Positions 45,701 through 53,146 of a stretch of 64,000 nt of DNA are shown here, piece after piece. The stretch comes from Cytobacillus firmus. Lineage in GTDB: Bacteria; Bacillota; Bacilli; Bacillales; Cytobacillaceae. The notes beneath the pieces are model-generated. The model saw nothing but the letters and a program-made list of their open reading frames with translations, was not told the origin of the DNA and did not search any database. The stretch spans positions 2,690,001-2,754,000 of the forward strand of contig NZ_CP098323.1 in NCBI RefSeq assembly GCF_023657595.1. The letters are read 5' to 3'. How positions within the stretch are numbered: position 1 is the first letter of the stretch; the number at the start of each line of letters is the position of its first letter. The translations under genes were made by a program, and so were the position numbers.

Positions 45701-45965
45701 TTTTCATTCCTGGTTTAAAGCCGCTATAATCAGCCTCAATACTGTATCGATCCCCATCTGATTTGATATATTTTTCATTATTTAAAATCCATATAAGTCC
45801 CTTATGCTCCCGATAAGAGTCATCCGGCACTGTTTTGTCCAAAATAAACACATTCAGTTTTTGATCCTGCTTTATCCACCATGACCAGAAAGGACTGGAA
45901 ACAACGGTCAGCACGGCAAGAACAAACAGAAAAACGGCTGTTTGCCCTTTGGTAAATTGTCTCAT
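42717..45965 (-). CDS. Large membrane-anchored glycosidase-like protein with CBM9-like tail
   Basis: 1082 aa. N-terminal anchor helix (about 8-28), an N-terminal domain of mixed alpha/beta type (30-370), a TIM-barrel resembling GH clan A (about 400-800: 'IKGVNMGIANPGHFPGETGI', 'NAIRIYTLHPPAFYEAF', 'GFMVGIEWDPEAV', 'MPVMVAEFGVPSSRG', 'GGLVFSWQDEWFKRTW'), and a beta-sandwich like CBM9 (about 830-1010: 'DMYVRSDEEHLYIRLDY', 'EIRLPWALLNIKDPSQ'). Glu in 'VAEFG' is the likely nucleophile. The ATG at 45965 overlaps the GT2 stop as ATGA. It should face outside and trim, transfer or export the polymer. I cannot assign a family. Confidence 0.75.
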   Translation of the reverse strand: MRQFTKGQTAVFLFVLAVLTVVSSPFWSWWIKQDQKLNVFILDKTVPDDSYREHKGLIWILNNEKYIKSDGDRYSIEADYSGFKPGMKNEYTIKPLPYNLEKYQVLYLADSYGVYEEEFYGSNPLGERSSNLYGGLQEEEVIELEETLVSSKGKTLIAEFNTFASPSSDEARHRLTNLLNISWSGWIGRYFSDLSGNEVPIWVKEHYRDGNWGLKGPGLVFVNSNDYVVVVEESEMEGKGVEFRLTDKGEDFFGMKVGAPYRYWFDVIEARNADEVLAEYSLPLTKTGKSKLQNAGIPETFPAVIQHSNAAYSSYYFAGDYADEAEVPTIYQTRGLAKWKEHFSANDSFYWEAYVPMMKKVLQVKPQLANSKFTTEIDETNGIQFNSQTSEDYIQILKNGTWEDLLIKGVNMGIANPGHFPGETGITEAEYFRWFKAIGDMNANAIRIYTLHPPAFYEAFHKYNQIAEKPLFLFHGVWVNEETLVKEQDAFSDAVTKDFKNEMQKMIDIIHGNAVIEERPGHASGEYTFDISPYVLGFMVGIEWDPEAVKGTNDKHKGLQQFSGEYFQTADASPFEIWLAEMMDYAVNYETASYEWQHSMSFTNWVTTDLLEHPSEPSVKEDMVSVNPNHIKRTDRFHAGLFASYHVYPYYPDFLNYEEKYVNYIDSKGEKNNYAGYLHDLIAVHEMPVMVAEFGVPSSRGMTHENVGDMNQGFHSEEEQGKINSRLFESIVSEGYAGGLVFSWQDEWFKRTWNTMDYDNPDRRPYWSNRQTNEQHFGLLSFEPGKNEAGIYVDGITGDWIKLNEKPVYSSDRKNSYLKDMYVRSDEEHLYIRLDYNHPIDLENETTRLLIDTIAEQGQTSIPVLTGKVKTDFGVDFMAEIDGQDKSRLLIDSYYDTFYYHYSHMLNMIPNESYANKKDNGVFHPIRLALNKELTIPSTGETKPFKSYETGNLQFGNANPAHENFNSLTDISISRSKKVMEIRLPWALLNIKDPSQKEIAGDLWREGLAGSQTIEGLRISAVSEDRAGILDSFPKMQDGVLHGKDSAYYSWEQWEEPDYHERLKKSYHIMKKLFDSAELGEK

Positions 45966-47377
45966 CCGGAAACACCTTTTCTTTTCATTTCTCCCCAGCT
46001 TGTATCGCCTTTGACCAGCTGCCATATTCCTTCACATCTCCAAAAAACCGTCAAAGGCCGGTACCATAACGTTTCAGTCAATGAATAGAAAAACAGTTTG
46101 ATTAAATCAGAGATTTTTGGAAATTTCCTTAAGCTCCATTCCTCAAGCAAAACGGCGGCCATGGAGAAAAGTGAACCATATAAACACGATAGCAGAAAAA
46201 TCAGGATGGCAAACTCAAGATAGATACCTCCCAAAAATAGGGAAATAACCACATAAATGTATCCCAATAATTCAACTATCGGGCCCAAAAACTCTACGAT
46301 CCAAAAGTAGGGAAAGGAAATAAACCCTATAAGGCCGTATCTTGGATTAAAGGTCATCTTCCTGTGTGTCCACAGACTTTCAAATAATCCGCGATGCCAC
46401 CTTCGCCTTTGCCTTCTTAGGTAGGTCGGGCTTTCCGGAACTTCTGTCCAGCAAACAGGGTCAGGGACGTAGACGATTTTTTTCTTTTGCTTTTTATCTC
46501 TGATAAGTCTATGGAGCCTTACTACCAGCTCCATATCCTCGCCAACTGTATTGGTTTTATAGCCTCCCGCATCAATGACCCATTGCTTGGAAAAAACACC
46601 GAAGGCTCCAGAGACAATCAGAAGTAAATTATGCCGGCTTAATCCAATCCTGCCCATTAAAAAGGCCCTTAAATATTCGATTATTTGCATGATGACTAAA
46701 GGCTCCCTGGCTAAGCCAACCTTTAAAATATTGCCGTCCTGTATTTCACAGCCATTCGCAATGCGGATGCTTCCGCTAGAAGCAATCACTTCCCCATCAG
46801 AATCCAATATAGGCTTCATTACCTTTAAGAAAGCATCCCTTTCCAGTACAGAATCTCCATCCAATGAACAGAAATAAGGAAAATGGGAAAAGTTAATTCC
46901 TGCGTTCAGCGCATCAGCTTTTCCTCCATTCTCTTTGTCTATTAAAAATAGATTTGGAAGAGAAGCGGACTGGTAAACTTTTTTAACAGCCTTTGTTTCA
47001 ACCTGCTTCCTGACGGCTGGGTTAATTTCCTTCATTTGATAATGTGTAATCATTTTTTCAATGGTGTCATCTTTTGAACCGTCATTGACAACGATAATCT
47101 CAAAAGAAGGATAATCTATACTCAGAAGGGATCGTACACTGGCAACAATGCCTGCTTCTTCGTTATATGCTGGTACAATGATGGAAACCGGTTTTGCGAA
47201 GGATTCATTCATATACTCGTCAAATGTCTGGTTTCGGTTCAGCAAATATTCCTTCCTTAGCTGAAAAACTGAGATTACTAAAATAATTGAATAGAAACTA
47301 ATGACCAGCACCATAAAGACTGCTATAAATGCAGCAAATCCGACCAATATATTTCCCCACATAAAAGCCATAATCAA
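45962..47377 (-). CDS. Processive GT2 glycosyltransferase, membrane-bound
   Basis: 471 aa in the cellulose/PNAG-synthase style: two N-terminal helices, a cytoplasmic catalytic domain, then about three C-terminal helices. Motifs: 'PVSIIVPAYNEEAGI', 'VVNDGSKDDT', 'CSLDGDSVLERDAF', 'TVGEDMELVVRLH' and 'YLRRQRRRWHRGLFES' (the Q/RxxRW motif of processive synthases). No PilZ domain. The TTG at 47377 overlaps the HEAT gene stop as TTGA and is seven bases from AGGAG; longer frames start inside the upstream gene. Sugar donor unknown. Confidence 0.88.
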   Translation of the reverse strand: MIMAFMWGNILVGFAAFIAVFMVLVISFYSIILVISVFQLRKEYLLNRNQTFDEYMNESFAKPVSIIVPAYNEEAGIVASVRSLLSIDYPSFEIIVVNDGSKDDTIEKMITHYQMKEINPAVRKQVETKAVKKVYQSASLPNLFLIDKENGGKADALNAGINFSHFPYFCSLDGDSVLERDAFLKVMKPILDSDGEVIASSGSIRIANGCEIQDGNILKVGLAREPLVIMQIIEYLRAFLMGRIGLSRHNLLLIVSGAFGVFSKQWVIDAGGYKTNTVGEDMELVVRLHRLIRDKKQKKKIVYVPDPVCWTEVPESPTYLRRQRRRWHRGLFESLWTHRKMTFNPRYGLIGFISFPYFWIVEFLGPIVELLGYIYVVISLFLGGIYLEFAILIFLLSCLYGSLFSMAAVLLEEWSLRKFPKISDLIKLFFYSLTETLWYRPLTVFWRCEGIWQLVKGDTSWGEMKRKGVSG

Positions 47378-48417
47378 CCAAATTCTCCTTTGTTCATCCA
47401 TTCCCAGGCCATGTCCCTTGCATACGAATCATCCGAGGTATCCAGTACAATCTGCAATTCTTCTTTTCCGCGAGGGAACATCATAATGCATTGCCCAGCC
47501 TGAGATCTCACCCACCAGGAACGATCATGGAGAAGGTCGAGTAAATGTGGCATGAGTTCAGGTTCCTTTAATGAACCGAAGAGCTTCGCAGCCATCATCC
47601 TTTCCTTCCAATCCTCGGAATGACGCAAGTCCAGATAGGGTGATATATCCTTAACCATCCCTAGTGAAGAAAGTGCCTTTACTGCTCTTAAACGAGTCTC
47701 CCCATCATAGCTGGCATAGACTGACTCAATGAAATGTAAATATCTTAATTCTTTTCTAATTCCAGCAGAATCTATTATGGCGTATTTCAATGGGTTTGCA
47801 GCATTATGGAAATCTGTAATTAAACGACTGAACAAGTTTTCATTCAGCCGGAGGATAATATTCCTTAATTCACCGTCCGATAGATTTTCACTATTATACA
47901 GAAGAAGATCAGGAATTCCTTCGAATTGAAATGCCGCGAGTATTCTCAAGGATTGTACCCTTTCATCATGTGATATTTTCTCTTTTATAGCTGATTCCAA
48001 AACTTGAGGCTGTAACTCAATGAAATGCAGATCTTCGATAGTGTAGAGTGCGTTCATTCTAGTACTCCACCTTCTGCTCTTCAACTGTCTCTGAAAGTAA
48101 TTTCTCAGATTCCTGTCAGCAAACTCCCTGAGTTTTCCCGTTTCCTCTTCTCCTGTTAAATTGGCTGCGAACTTAGACAAAATCTCTTCTGCAGCCTTCT
48201 TTTTTATATCATTATCCAAATGAAGTTGCCGGCTTATTTCTCCTTCTGAGATAAATTCGAAGATCAGCGGGCTAAGGGTTTCAATGCATTCATTAATTTT
48301 TCTGCGCTCTCGATCTTCCAGCCATTTTCTTATGACAAGGTACAACAGAATGAGAAGCAGTAATCCAGAAATGACAGCAGCTAATAGACCGAGGAAGAAT
48401 ATTTCATTCTTCAGCAT
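47374..48417 (-). CDS. Membrane-anchored HEAT-repeat protein
   Basis: 347 aa. An N-terminal helix (FFLGLLAAVISGLLLLILLY) anchors a cytoplasmic all-helical domain with HEAT-type repeats, clearest from about residue 235 on ('RLRAVKALSSLGMVKDISPY', 'WKERMMAAKLFGSLKEPELM', 'WWVRSQAGQCIMMF'). HEAT scaffolds bind partner proteins; here the gene lies between the cyclase and the synthase, so it may couple them. The ATG abuts the previous stop (TAAATG). Confidence 0.8.
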   Translation of the reverse strand: MLKNEIFFLGLLAAVISGLLLLILLYLVIRKWLEDRERRKINECIETLSPLIFEFISEGEISRQLHLDNDIKKKAAEEILSKFAANLTGEEETGKLREFADRNLRNYFQRQLKSRRWSTRMNALYTIEDLHFIELQPQVLESAIKEKISHDERVQSLRILAAFQFEGIPDLLLYNSENLSDGELRNIILRLNENLFSRLITDFHNAANPLKYAIIDSAGIRKELRYLHFIESVYASYDGETRLRAVKALSSLGMVKDISPYLDLRHSEDWKERMMAAKLFGSLKEPELMPHLLDLLHDRSWWVRSQAGQCIMMFPRGKEELQIVLDTSDDSYARDMAWEWMNKGEFG

Positions 48418-50040
48418 TTAGATCAGCCTCTTAATTAAACGCTGAATTCTAGCTTCCAGTTCTGTAAGACTAAATGGCTTTGTCACGTAATCTTCAGCTC
48501 CGAGTTTCAGTGCACGTGCTATATCCTGCTCACTTTTTCGCCCTGTCAGCATAAGAACATGAATGTCCTTGGCTCTCTTCGACTTTTTCATTTCCTGCAT
48601 AACCTCAAGACCATCCATTACAGGCATTATCCCATCAAGAACCAGAAAATGGGGCCCCTTTTCTTCTATACGATTTGAATGCAGAAATTTTCGCCCGTCT
48701 TCAAATGCCTGGATATCCAAGTCTGCATGATCGAACTCCATATTGCTGAGAACCTTAGTGAGCATCATTCTAATAATCGAGTCATCGTCAATAACGGAGA
48801 CATAAAGCTTTTTCTTATGCTTTGCAATAGGATCGGCTTTACCTATTTCCACTCTTGCTCTTCCCTTTTGTTTGGCTTCATATAAAGCCTGGTCAGCAGC
48901 CCTTACAATCGTTTCTTTCTCTATCCCCGGCTGATCGACCATAAAAACTCCTGCAGAAAAAGTAACGCTAAATGAATTGCCGCACTGTTCAAACCTCTTT
49001 TCCGAAAACCCTTGTAAAATCTTTTCAAGGGCTATTTTGCTCTCTGAATCTGTAGCGCCAGAGAATAAAACGACAAATTCCTCGCCGCCATATCGGAACA
49101 CATAATCTGTTTGCCGGATATTTTCTTTTAAGTATTTTGCAAATTCAGCAAGGACTAGATCACCTGCCGGATGGCCATATGTATCATTAATATTTTTGAA
49201 AAAATCAAGATCAAGTATAGCCAGTGAAAAGGTCCGATGATTTCTGGACAATTCATTCATAAATACTGCTAAACTGTCTTCAAAAAACCTTCTATTATAT
49301 ACTCGGGTTAATTCATCTAGCATTGCAGATTGATCAAATAATTTCTTATTTGCTAAGTGCCTGTCTATCTTTAATAGAAATTCCTCTATGTCAATCGGCT
49401 TGGAGATGAAATCATCTGCACCCATTTTATAGGAGTTTAATCTGGTTTCCCGATCATTGCTTACACTGATCATAATCTTTGGAACATACTTATTTCGAGT
49501 ATGTTTCTGTAAACTTTCCAAAAACTTAAAACCACTTTCCCCTTCCAAATTAATATCTACTATTAAACAATCTGGGCGATGGTCATAATACTGCTCTGCT
49601 GCAACCTCCAGCTCAGTACTGGCAATAACCATCCAGCCCCTGCTTTCGAGTGCATCTTTCAGAAGAATCAGCATGGAAATATCATCATCAATCAGCTGAA
49701 CAAGAGGGGCATTTTCCACCCTTATCGGAGCCTGCTGCTTTAAAGAGCTTTCGAAATGCTCATACTCATAGCTCATCTCAATTAAATCGAAAAGATAATT
49801 TCGCAAAGCCTCCTTATCCCAATCCTCTTTTTCATCCATATCTTCAATATCCAAGATCAGATTATCGGCCAGCTGATGGAGCCCGGTGAGCTGCAGGGTT
49901 CCAGCAGTGCCCTTTATGGAATGCAGGAACCTGTATACCTCTTCTTTTTTTATATTCTCAGACAGATTATTTTCAAACCAGTCTGTAATCTGCGTTTTTA
50001 TTTTCTCAAATAATAGAACTTTATATTTTTTCAGCTCCAT
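48418..50040 (-). CDS. Hpt-REC-GGDEF-REC diguanylate cyclase
   Basis: 540 aa, cytoplasmic. Hpt domain (1-100) with His 40 in 'FLHSIKGTAGTLQ'; receiver 1 (about 110-225) with Asp 162 ('LIVDINLEGESGF'); GGDEF domain (235-395) with the active-site signature GGEEF near 318; receiver 2 (405-535) with Asp 469 ('LVLDGIMPVMDG'). RQTD stands exactly five residues before GGEEF, an intact I-site for c-di-GMP feedback. So it should make c-di-GMP under phosphorelay control. ATG at 50040 has GAGGTG seven bases upstream; a GTG nine bases earlier overlaps that site. First gene of the operon. Confidence 0.93.
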   Translation of the reverse strand: MELKKYKVLLFEKIKTQITDWFENNLSENIKKEEVYRFLHSIKGTAGTLQLTGLHQLADNLILDIEDMDEKEDWDKEALRNYLFDLIEMSYEYEHFESSLKQQAPIRVENAPLVQLIDDDISMLILLKDALESRGWMVIASTELEVAAEQYYDHRPDCLIVDINLEGESGFKFLESLQKHTRNKYVPKIMISVSNDRETRLNSYKMGADDFISKPIDIEEFLLKIDRHLANKKLFDQSAMLDELTRVYNRRFFEDSLAVFMNELSRNHRTFSLAILDLDFFKNINDTYGHPAGDLVLAEFAKYLKENIRQTDYVFRYGGEEFVVLFSGATDSESKIALEKILQGFSEKRFEQCGNSFSVTFSAGVFMVDQPGIEKETIVRAADQALYEAKQKGRARVEIGKADPIAKHKKKLYVSVIDDDSIIRMMLTKVLSNMEFDHADLDIQAFEDGRKFLHSNRIEEKGPHFLVLDGIMPVMDGLEVMQEMKKSKRAKDIHVLMLTGRKSEQDIARALKLGAEDYVTKPFSLTELEARIQRLIKRLI

Positions 50041-50371
50041 TACGTACACCTCGTTTAAAAAAGTAGCAATTGGTCAAAAGTACTTTTTCTATTTTTAAAT
50101 AAGACTATTAAACCTAAAATAACAAAAATCTTCCATATCATTAGTCTAAAGCATTAGTAATAGGCTTTCAAACCTGGATATGTCCTTCTCTTCCTCATGA
50201 ACAGCAAGAATAGCATTACTTGTCTAAAAGCCTGTTGAGAAAAATTGGATCCAATATACTATAGAGGATAATGATATTGATTGTAAATAAACTGTTATAT
50301 TTTTTAATGGCTTTTTTTCCGCTTAAGATACTTATGAATGGCAAGGAAAATTTTTGGTCTCTGCCCAGAGA
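50041..50371. other. Upstream region of the c-di-GMP operon
   Basis: AT-rich, without a gene I can support. A plus-strand frame from 50271 has no ribosome site at a usable distance and runs into a terminator and the DUF3231 gene. The operon promoter should lie here, but I could not pick out a convincing -35/-10 pair. Confidence 0.4.
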
Positions 50372-50401
50372 AAAACCCAATTCCGGCATGAATTGGGTTT
50401 T
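50372..50401 (-). terminator. Terminator of the DUF3231 gene
   Basis: Perfect 11-bp stem AAAACCCAATT/AATTGGGTTTT with an eight-base loop and TTTTTCTC following on the minus strand. It overlaps the stop codon by two bases. Confidence 0.85.
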
Positions 50402-50954
50402 ACATTTTTGGAGCACCTGGAGCGTAGTAATACGGCGGCACCTTCAGCCATCCGCGCTTCCTCATGAGTGTTTTTAAAGTAGCTCCGAACATTGTCCATT
50501 CTAAAAAGAATTCAGTCCACATATTGCCTGCATCATTACGGACAGAGTCTGCTTGTCCTTTAGCACAGGCAGTGGAACATGTAACTAGCTTAAATGCGAC
50601 CCCATTGGTAATTTCATCATCTGTCAGCTTAACGCCTAAGGGAATCTCATTTGGAGCTGAATGGGGTTTTGCTGAGGTCACGTCAGGTAAAGGAATTCCT
50701 TCTTTTCTCATAAACGTGCTTAATCTCTTGACCTGTGACTCACATATTTTTACTACATCGGTAAGCATTTCTTTCACTTCGTCATCAGAAGTCGTGTTTA
50801 AGCCAATTTCTTCGTATCGTATGAATTCCTCCACCAATGCCAAATACGTCCACATGTCCCCAACTTCAACGACATGCAGCGGTGATTTAGGTTCATTGGT
50901 ATTATCAAACGTAATTCTGAGCATATTAAAAATTGCTTCTAAAGGATTAGGCAT
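50400..50954 (-). CDS. DUF3231-family protein
   Basis: 184 aa, soluble, mostly helical, half of the usual two-repeat DUF3231 length. The 'FMRKEGIPLPDV' and 'KLTDDEITNGVAFKLVTC' segments and a final Tyr/Pro-rich tail ('WLKVPPYYYAPGAPKM') are typical of this spore-former family, which resembles ferritin-like helical bundles. Function unknown. Start ATG after AGGAGG. Confidence 0.85.
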   Translation of the reverse strand: MPNPLEAIFNMLRITFDNTNEPKSPLHVVEVGDMWTYLALVEEFIRYEEIGLNTTSDDEVKEMLTDVVKICESQVKRLSTFMRKEGIPLPDVTSAKPHSAPNEIPLGVKLTDDEITNGVAFKLVTCSTACAKGQADSVRNDAGNMWTEFFLEWTMFGATLKTLMRKRGWLKVPPYYYAPGAPKM

Positions 50955-51116
50955 CTATTTTACCTCCTATACTGTATAGGTTGTCTACAGTATGAGAAAA
51001 AATGCATAGCTTATGTCAGATTCTCAGCCTGAATAGCACAGGAGGACCAGCTTAAGAAGCCTTTCCAAAAATGGATGGATGACTGGAAGCTACACTAGAA
51101 AGAATGGGTGATAGGT

Positions 51117-51692
51117 ATGGCATTTGAAAAAGGACTGTCCGAGTCTGAACAGGCATATGAACAATATACGAATATAAGCTCTGTATTCGCGGAGATTGTG
51201 AAGGACGAATTTATCACTACGTGGCAATGGTGGGCAGGACTTGCTTTGTTTATCATTCCCTGGCTGATATGGTTTAAGTAAAGAAAAAAAGACAGCACCG
51301 GGCGTCTTCTCCTAGCTGGATTATTAGTCATCATATTGTCTCTTATTATCGATTTAGCTGCATTATCTTTGGGACTATGGACATACCCTATGATCATTAT
51401 TCCACTGGCACCATTTTTATTTTTGCCATATCACTTTTCATTAGCACCAGTCGGGATCATGTTTGCCCTTCAAATAAAGCCTGAAATGAATAGCTTGTTA
51501 AAAGGAATACTCTTCTCTGCCATTGGAGCTTTTGGAGGGATGAATTTCTTTAATGCCATCGACTTTTATGATCCAAAAAACTGGTCTACTTTATATGATT
51601 TTGTCATCTTTCTCACTCTTTATTACTGCGGGTACTGGATAACCAGAATGGAGAGTTTTCAAGGTCTGGAAAAAGAAACAGGAAAAAAATAA
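51117..51692 (+). pseudogene. CBO0543-family gene interrupted by an in-frame stop
   Basis: 54 codons beginning MAFEKGLSESEQAYEQYTNI and ending 'WWAGLALFIIPWLIWFK', a TAA at 51279-51281, then 137 codons continuing in the same frame (RKKDSTGRLLLAGLLVIILS ... LEKETGKK). Together they form a normal CBO0543-type protein: short soluble N-terminus, 'TWQWW' membrane entry, five helices. The TAA falls at a loop where relatives have a Lys-rich 'WWK.VDKKR'. A point mutation or an A-run shift is likely; the second part alone has no ribosome site. Confidence 0.75.
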
Positions 51693-51722
51693 AGACTTTC
51701 TTATATATCAGAAAGTCTTTTT
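51691..51722. terminator. Bidirectional terminator
   Basis: Perfect ten-base stem AAAGACTTTC/GAAAGTCTTT with T-runs on both sides, between the converging CBO0543 and lysoplasmalogenase genes. Confidence 0.85.
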
Positions 51723-52394
51723 TACTATTGGTTCCGGCATGGCTGCTGTATCATCTGCCAATCCCCCAATAGTAGCAAGGCTTCTCGCAATCAGGAATTG
51801 AGCAGAGTAGTAAGTGGTCATGATAAGCACATCTGAATAAACAATGTCTGAAACAAACATATTCCATGAAAGGATGGAATCAGAGATTACAAACAAAATG
51901 CTTCCCGCAATGGCCAGCCTGTTCCCGGTTAGGATGGCTGATAACGCCATTAAGGAAATGACCAGCATATAAGCCATAACCGGAATCACTAATGCAACAT
52001 TTCCTGCTCCGGACAAGGAAGCAACCAGCTGGCTGCCAATGATCAAAGAATACAAGCCTATCGGGATGATGGCTGATATGCGGAACTTTGTCATCCGGGA
52101 CATCTTCAAAAATCCAGTCAAATAAAATAGATGCCCAACAAGAAAAGCACCAAGTCCGGCAACAAACGACACAGCAATGAATCCATCACCAAGCATGCAG
52201 AAAAACAGGCCTATAACGATTAAACGCAATGGGGGCCCAGCGCTGGCAGGGAGTTTTTGCCATGCATAAAAAATAATGAGTCCCATAGGAATCAGCTTAA
52301 AGGTAACTTTGATTGCCAGTGGCTCAGAAGGAACAATGAAAATATACAGTATCGCCATCAATCCAATTAAAATTGGAACCAGCCGGTTATTCAA
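51708..52394 (-). CDS. Lysoplasmalogenase (YhhN family)
   Basis: 228-aa membrane protein with seven or eight helices. Family marks: 'FKLIPMGLIIFYAW' near residue 35, 'FCMLGDGFI' (acidic active-site residue) near 68, 'FLVGHLFYLTGF' near 90 and 'FVISDSILSWNMF' near 172. The enzyme hydrolyses the vinyl ether bond of lysoplasmalogens. TTG start, GGAGG ten bases upstream. Lies 26 bases after the MOSC gene on the same strand. Confidence 0.85.
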   Translation of the reverse strand: MNNRLVPILIGLMAILYIFIVPSEPLAIKVTFKLIPMGLIIFYAWQKLPASAGPPLRLIVIGLFFCMLGDGFIAVSFVAGLGAFLVGHLFYLTGFLKMSRMTKFRISAIIPIGLYSLIIGSQLVASLSGAGNVALVIPVMAYMLVISLMALSAILTGNRLAIAGSILFVISDSILSWNMFVSDIVYSDVLIMTTYYSAQFLIARSLATIGGLADDTAAMPEPIVKKTF

Positions 52395-52420
52395 AATTAT
52401 TCAACCTCCTTGTGCGCGTA

Positions 52421-53041
52421 TTAAACCCGTTCCAGTTTTTTAAAAGGCTTTGGCGGTAATTCAACTCGGATTTCATCGCCCGGCTTCACTTCCCCGCTCT
52501 CCAAAACAATTCCCATTATGCCTGCCTTTCTAATGAGATTCCCATTTTCATCCTTCTCTATCACTGCATTTAAAAGCCCAGGCTGAAATTGATCGATCTG
52601 AGCACAGGGATTTCGCAGTCCTGTTATCTTGATCATAGCGGAATGACCCAGAAACAAGATTGAGTTTACGGGCAATTCAAGAAGATTGATTCCGGCTGTT
52701 GTAATATTCTCACCCATTTGTCCAGGTTCAATATGAAAACGGTCTCCCAACTCTTCAAATAGCTCTTGCTGGATTAAATGAACCTGTCTCAGGTTGGGCT
52801 GATCAGGGTTTTGTGCGACTCTGGATCGATGCTTTACCGTAGAGCCAGAGTGAGCATCCCCTTGCACCCCCAATCCCTCCACCAATTTTATGATATCTTT
52901 CCTTTCTTTGCTGAACGTATGCTTCTTGCTTAAACTAACAGCGATGACTGTTCCTGCTATTGGCCATTCCAGCTTGTCATTCTGCATTCTATCACGCAGC
53001 CTTCCTAATTTATTTCCCTCTGTTTGTTCCATATTCAACAA
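52421..53041 (-). CDS. MOSC-domain protein
   Basis: 206 aa. The MOSC domain (about 30-195) carries 'GVQGDAHSGS', 'VHLIQQELFEEL', 'PGQMGENITTAGINLLELPV' and the conserved Cys in 'GLRNPCAQIDQF', which in relatives carries sulfur or the molybdenum cofactor. Members include YiiM-type detoxifiers of N-hydroxylated bases. The start is uncertain: TTG at 53041 or ATG at 53032; the ribosome site AGAAGGA is rather far. Confidence 0.88.
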   Translation of the reverse strand: MLNMEQTEGNKLGRLRDRMQNDKLEWPIAGTVIAVSLSKKHTFSKERKDIIKLVEGLGVQGDAHSGSTVKHRSRVAQNPDQPNLRQVHLIQQELFEELGDRFHIEPGQMGENITTAGINLLELPVNSILFLGHSAMIKITGLRNPCAQIDQFQPGLLNAVIEKDENGNLIRKAGIMGIVLESGEVKPGDEIRVELPPKPFKKLERV

Positions 53042-53074
53042 AGCCGGAAATATTCCTTCTGAACAAGGTCATAT

Positions 53075-53095
53075 AAAAAGCTGCCAATTGGCAGC
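53075..53095 (-). terminator. Terminator of the 53147 gene
   Basis: GCTGCCAATTGGCAGC, a perfect 16-base palindrome, followed on the minus strand by TTTTTATAT. The same core recurs at 53730-53747. Confidence 0.75.
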
Positions 53096-53146
53096 GTTGA
53101 TTAATAATATGGTGTTATTTCCAGCTGACTCATGATAGAACTTAAC

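Noticed and set aside
39482..50040. Identification of the operon as ydaJKLMN
   Set aside because: That locus has a degenerate GGDEF receptor and a BcsB-like protein; here the GGDEF looks active, HEAT and hybrid-kinase genes are present and no BcsB-like protein is seen.
50271..50477. 68-codon plus-strand frame before the DUF3231 gene
   Set aside because: It reads through a terminator hairpin and antisense into the DUF3231 gene, with no adequate ribosome site.
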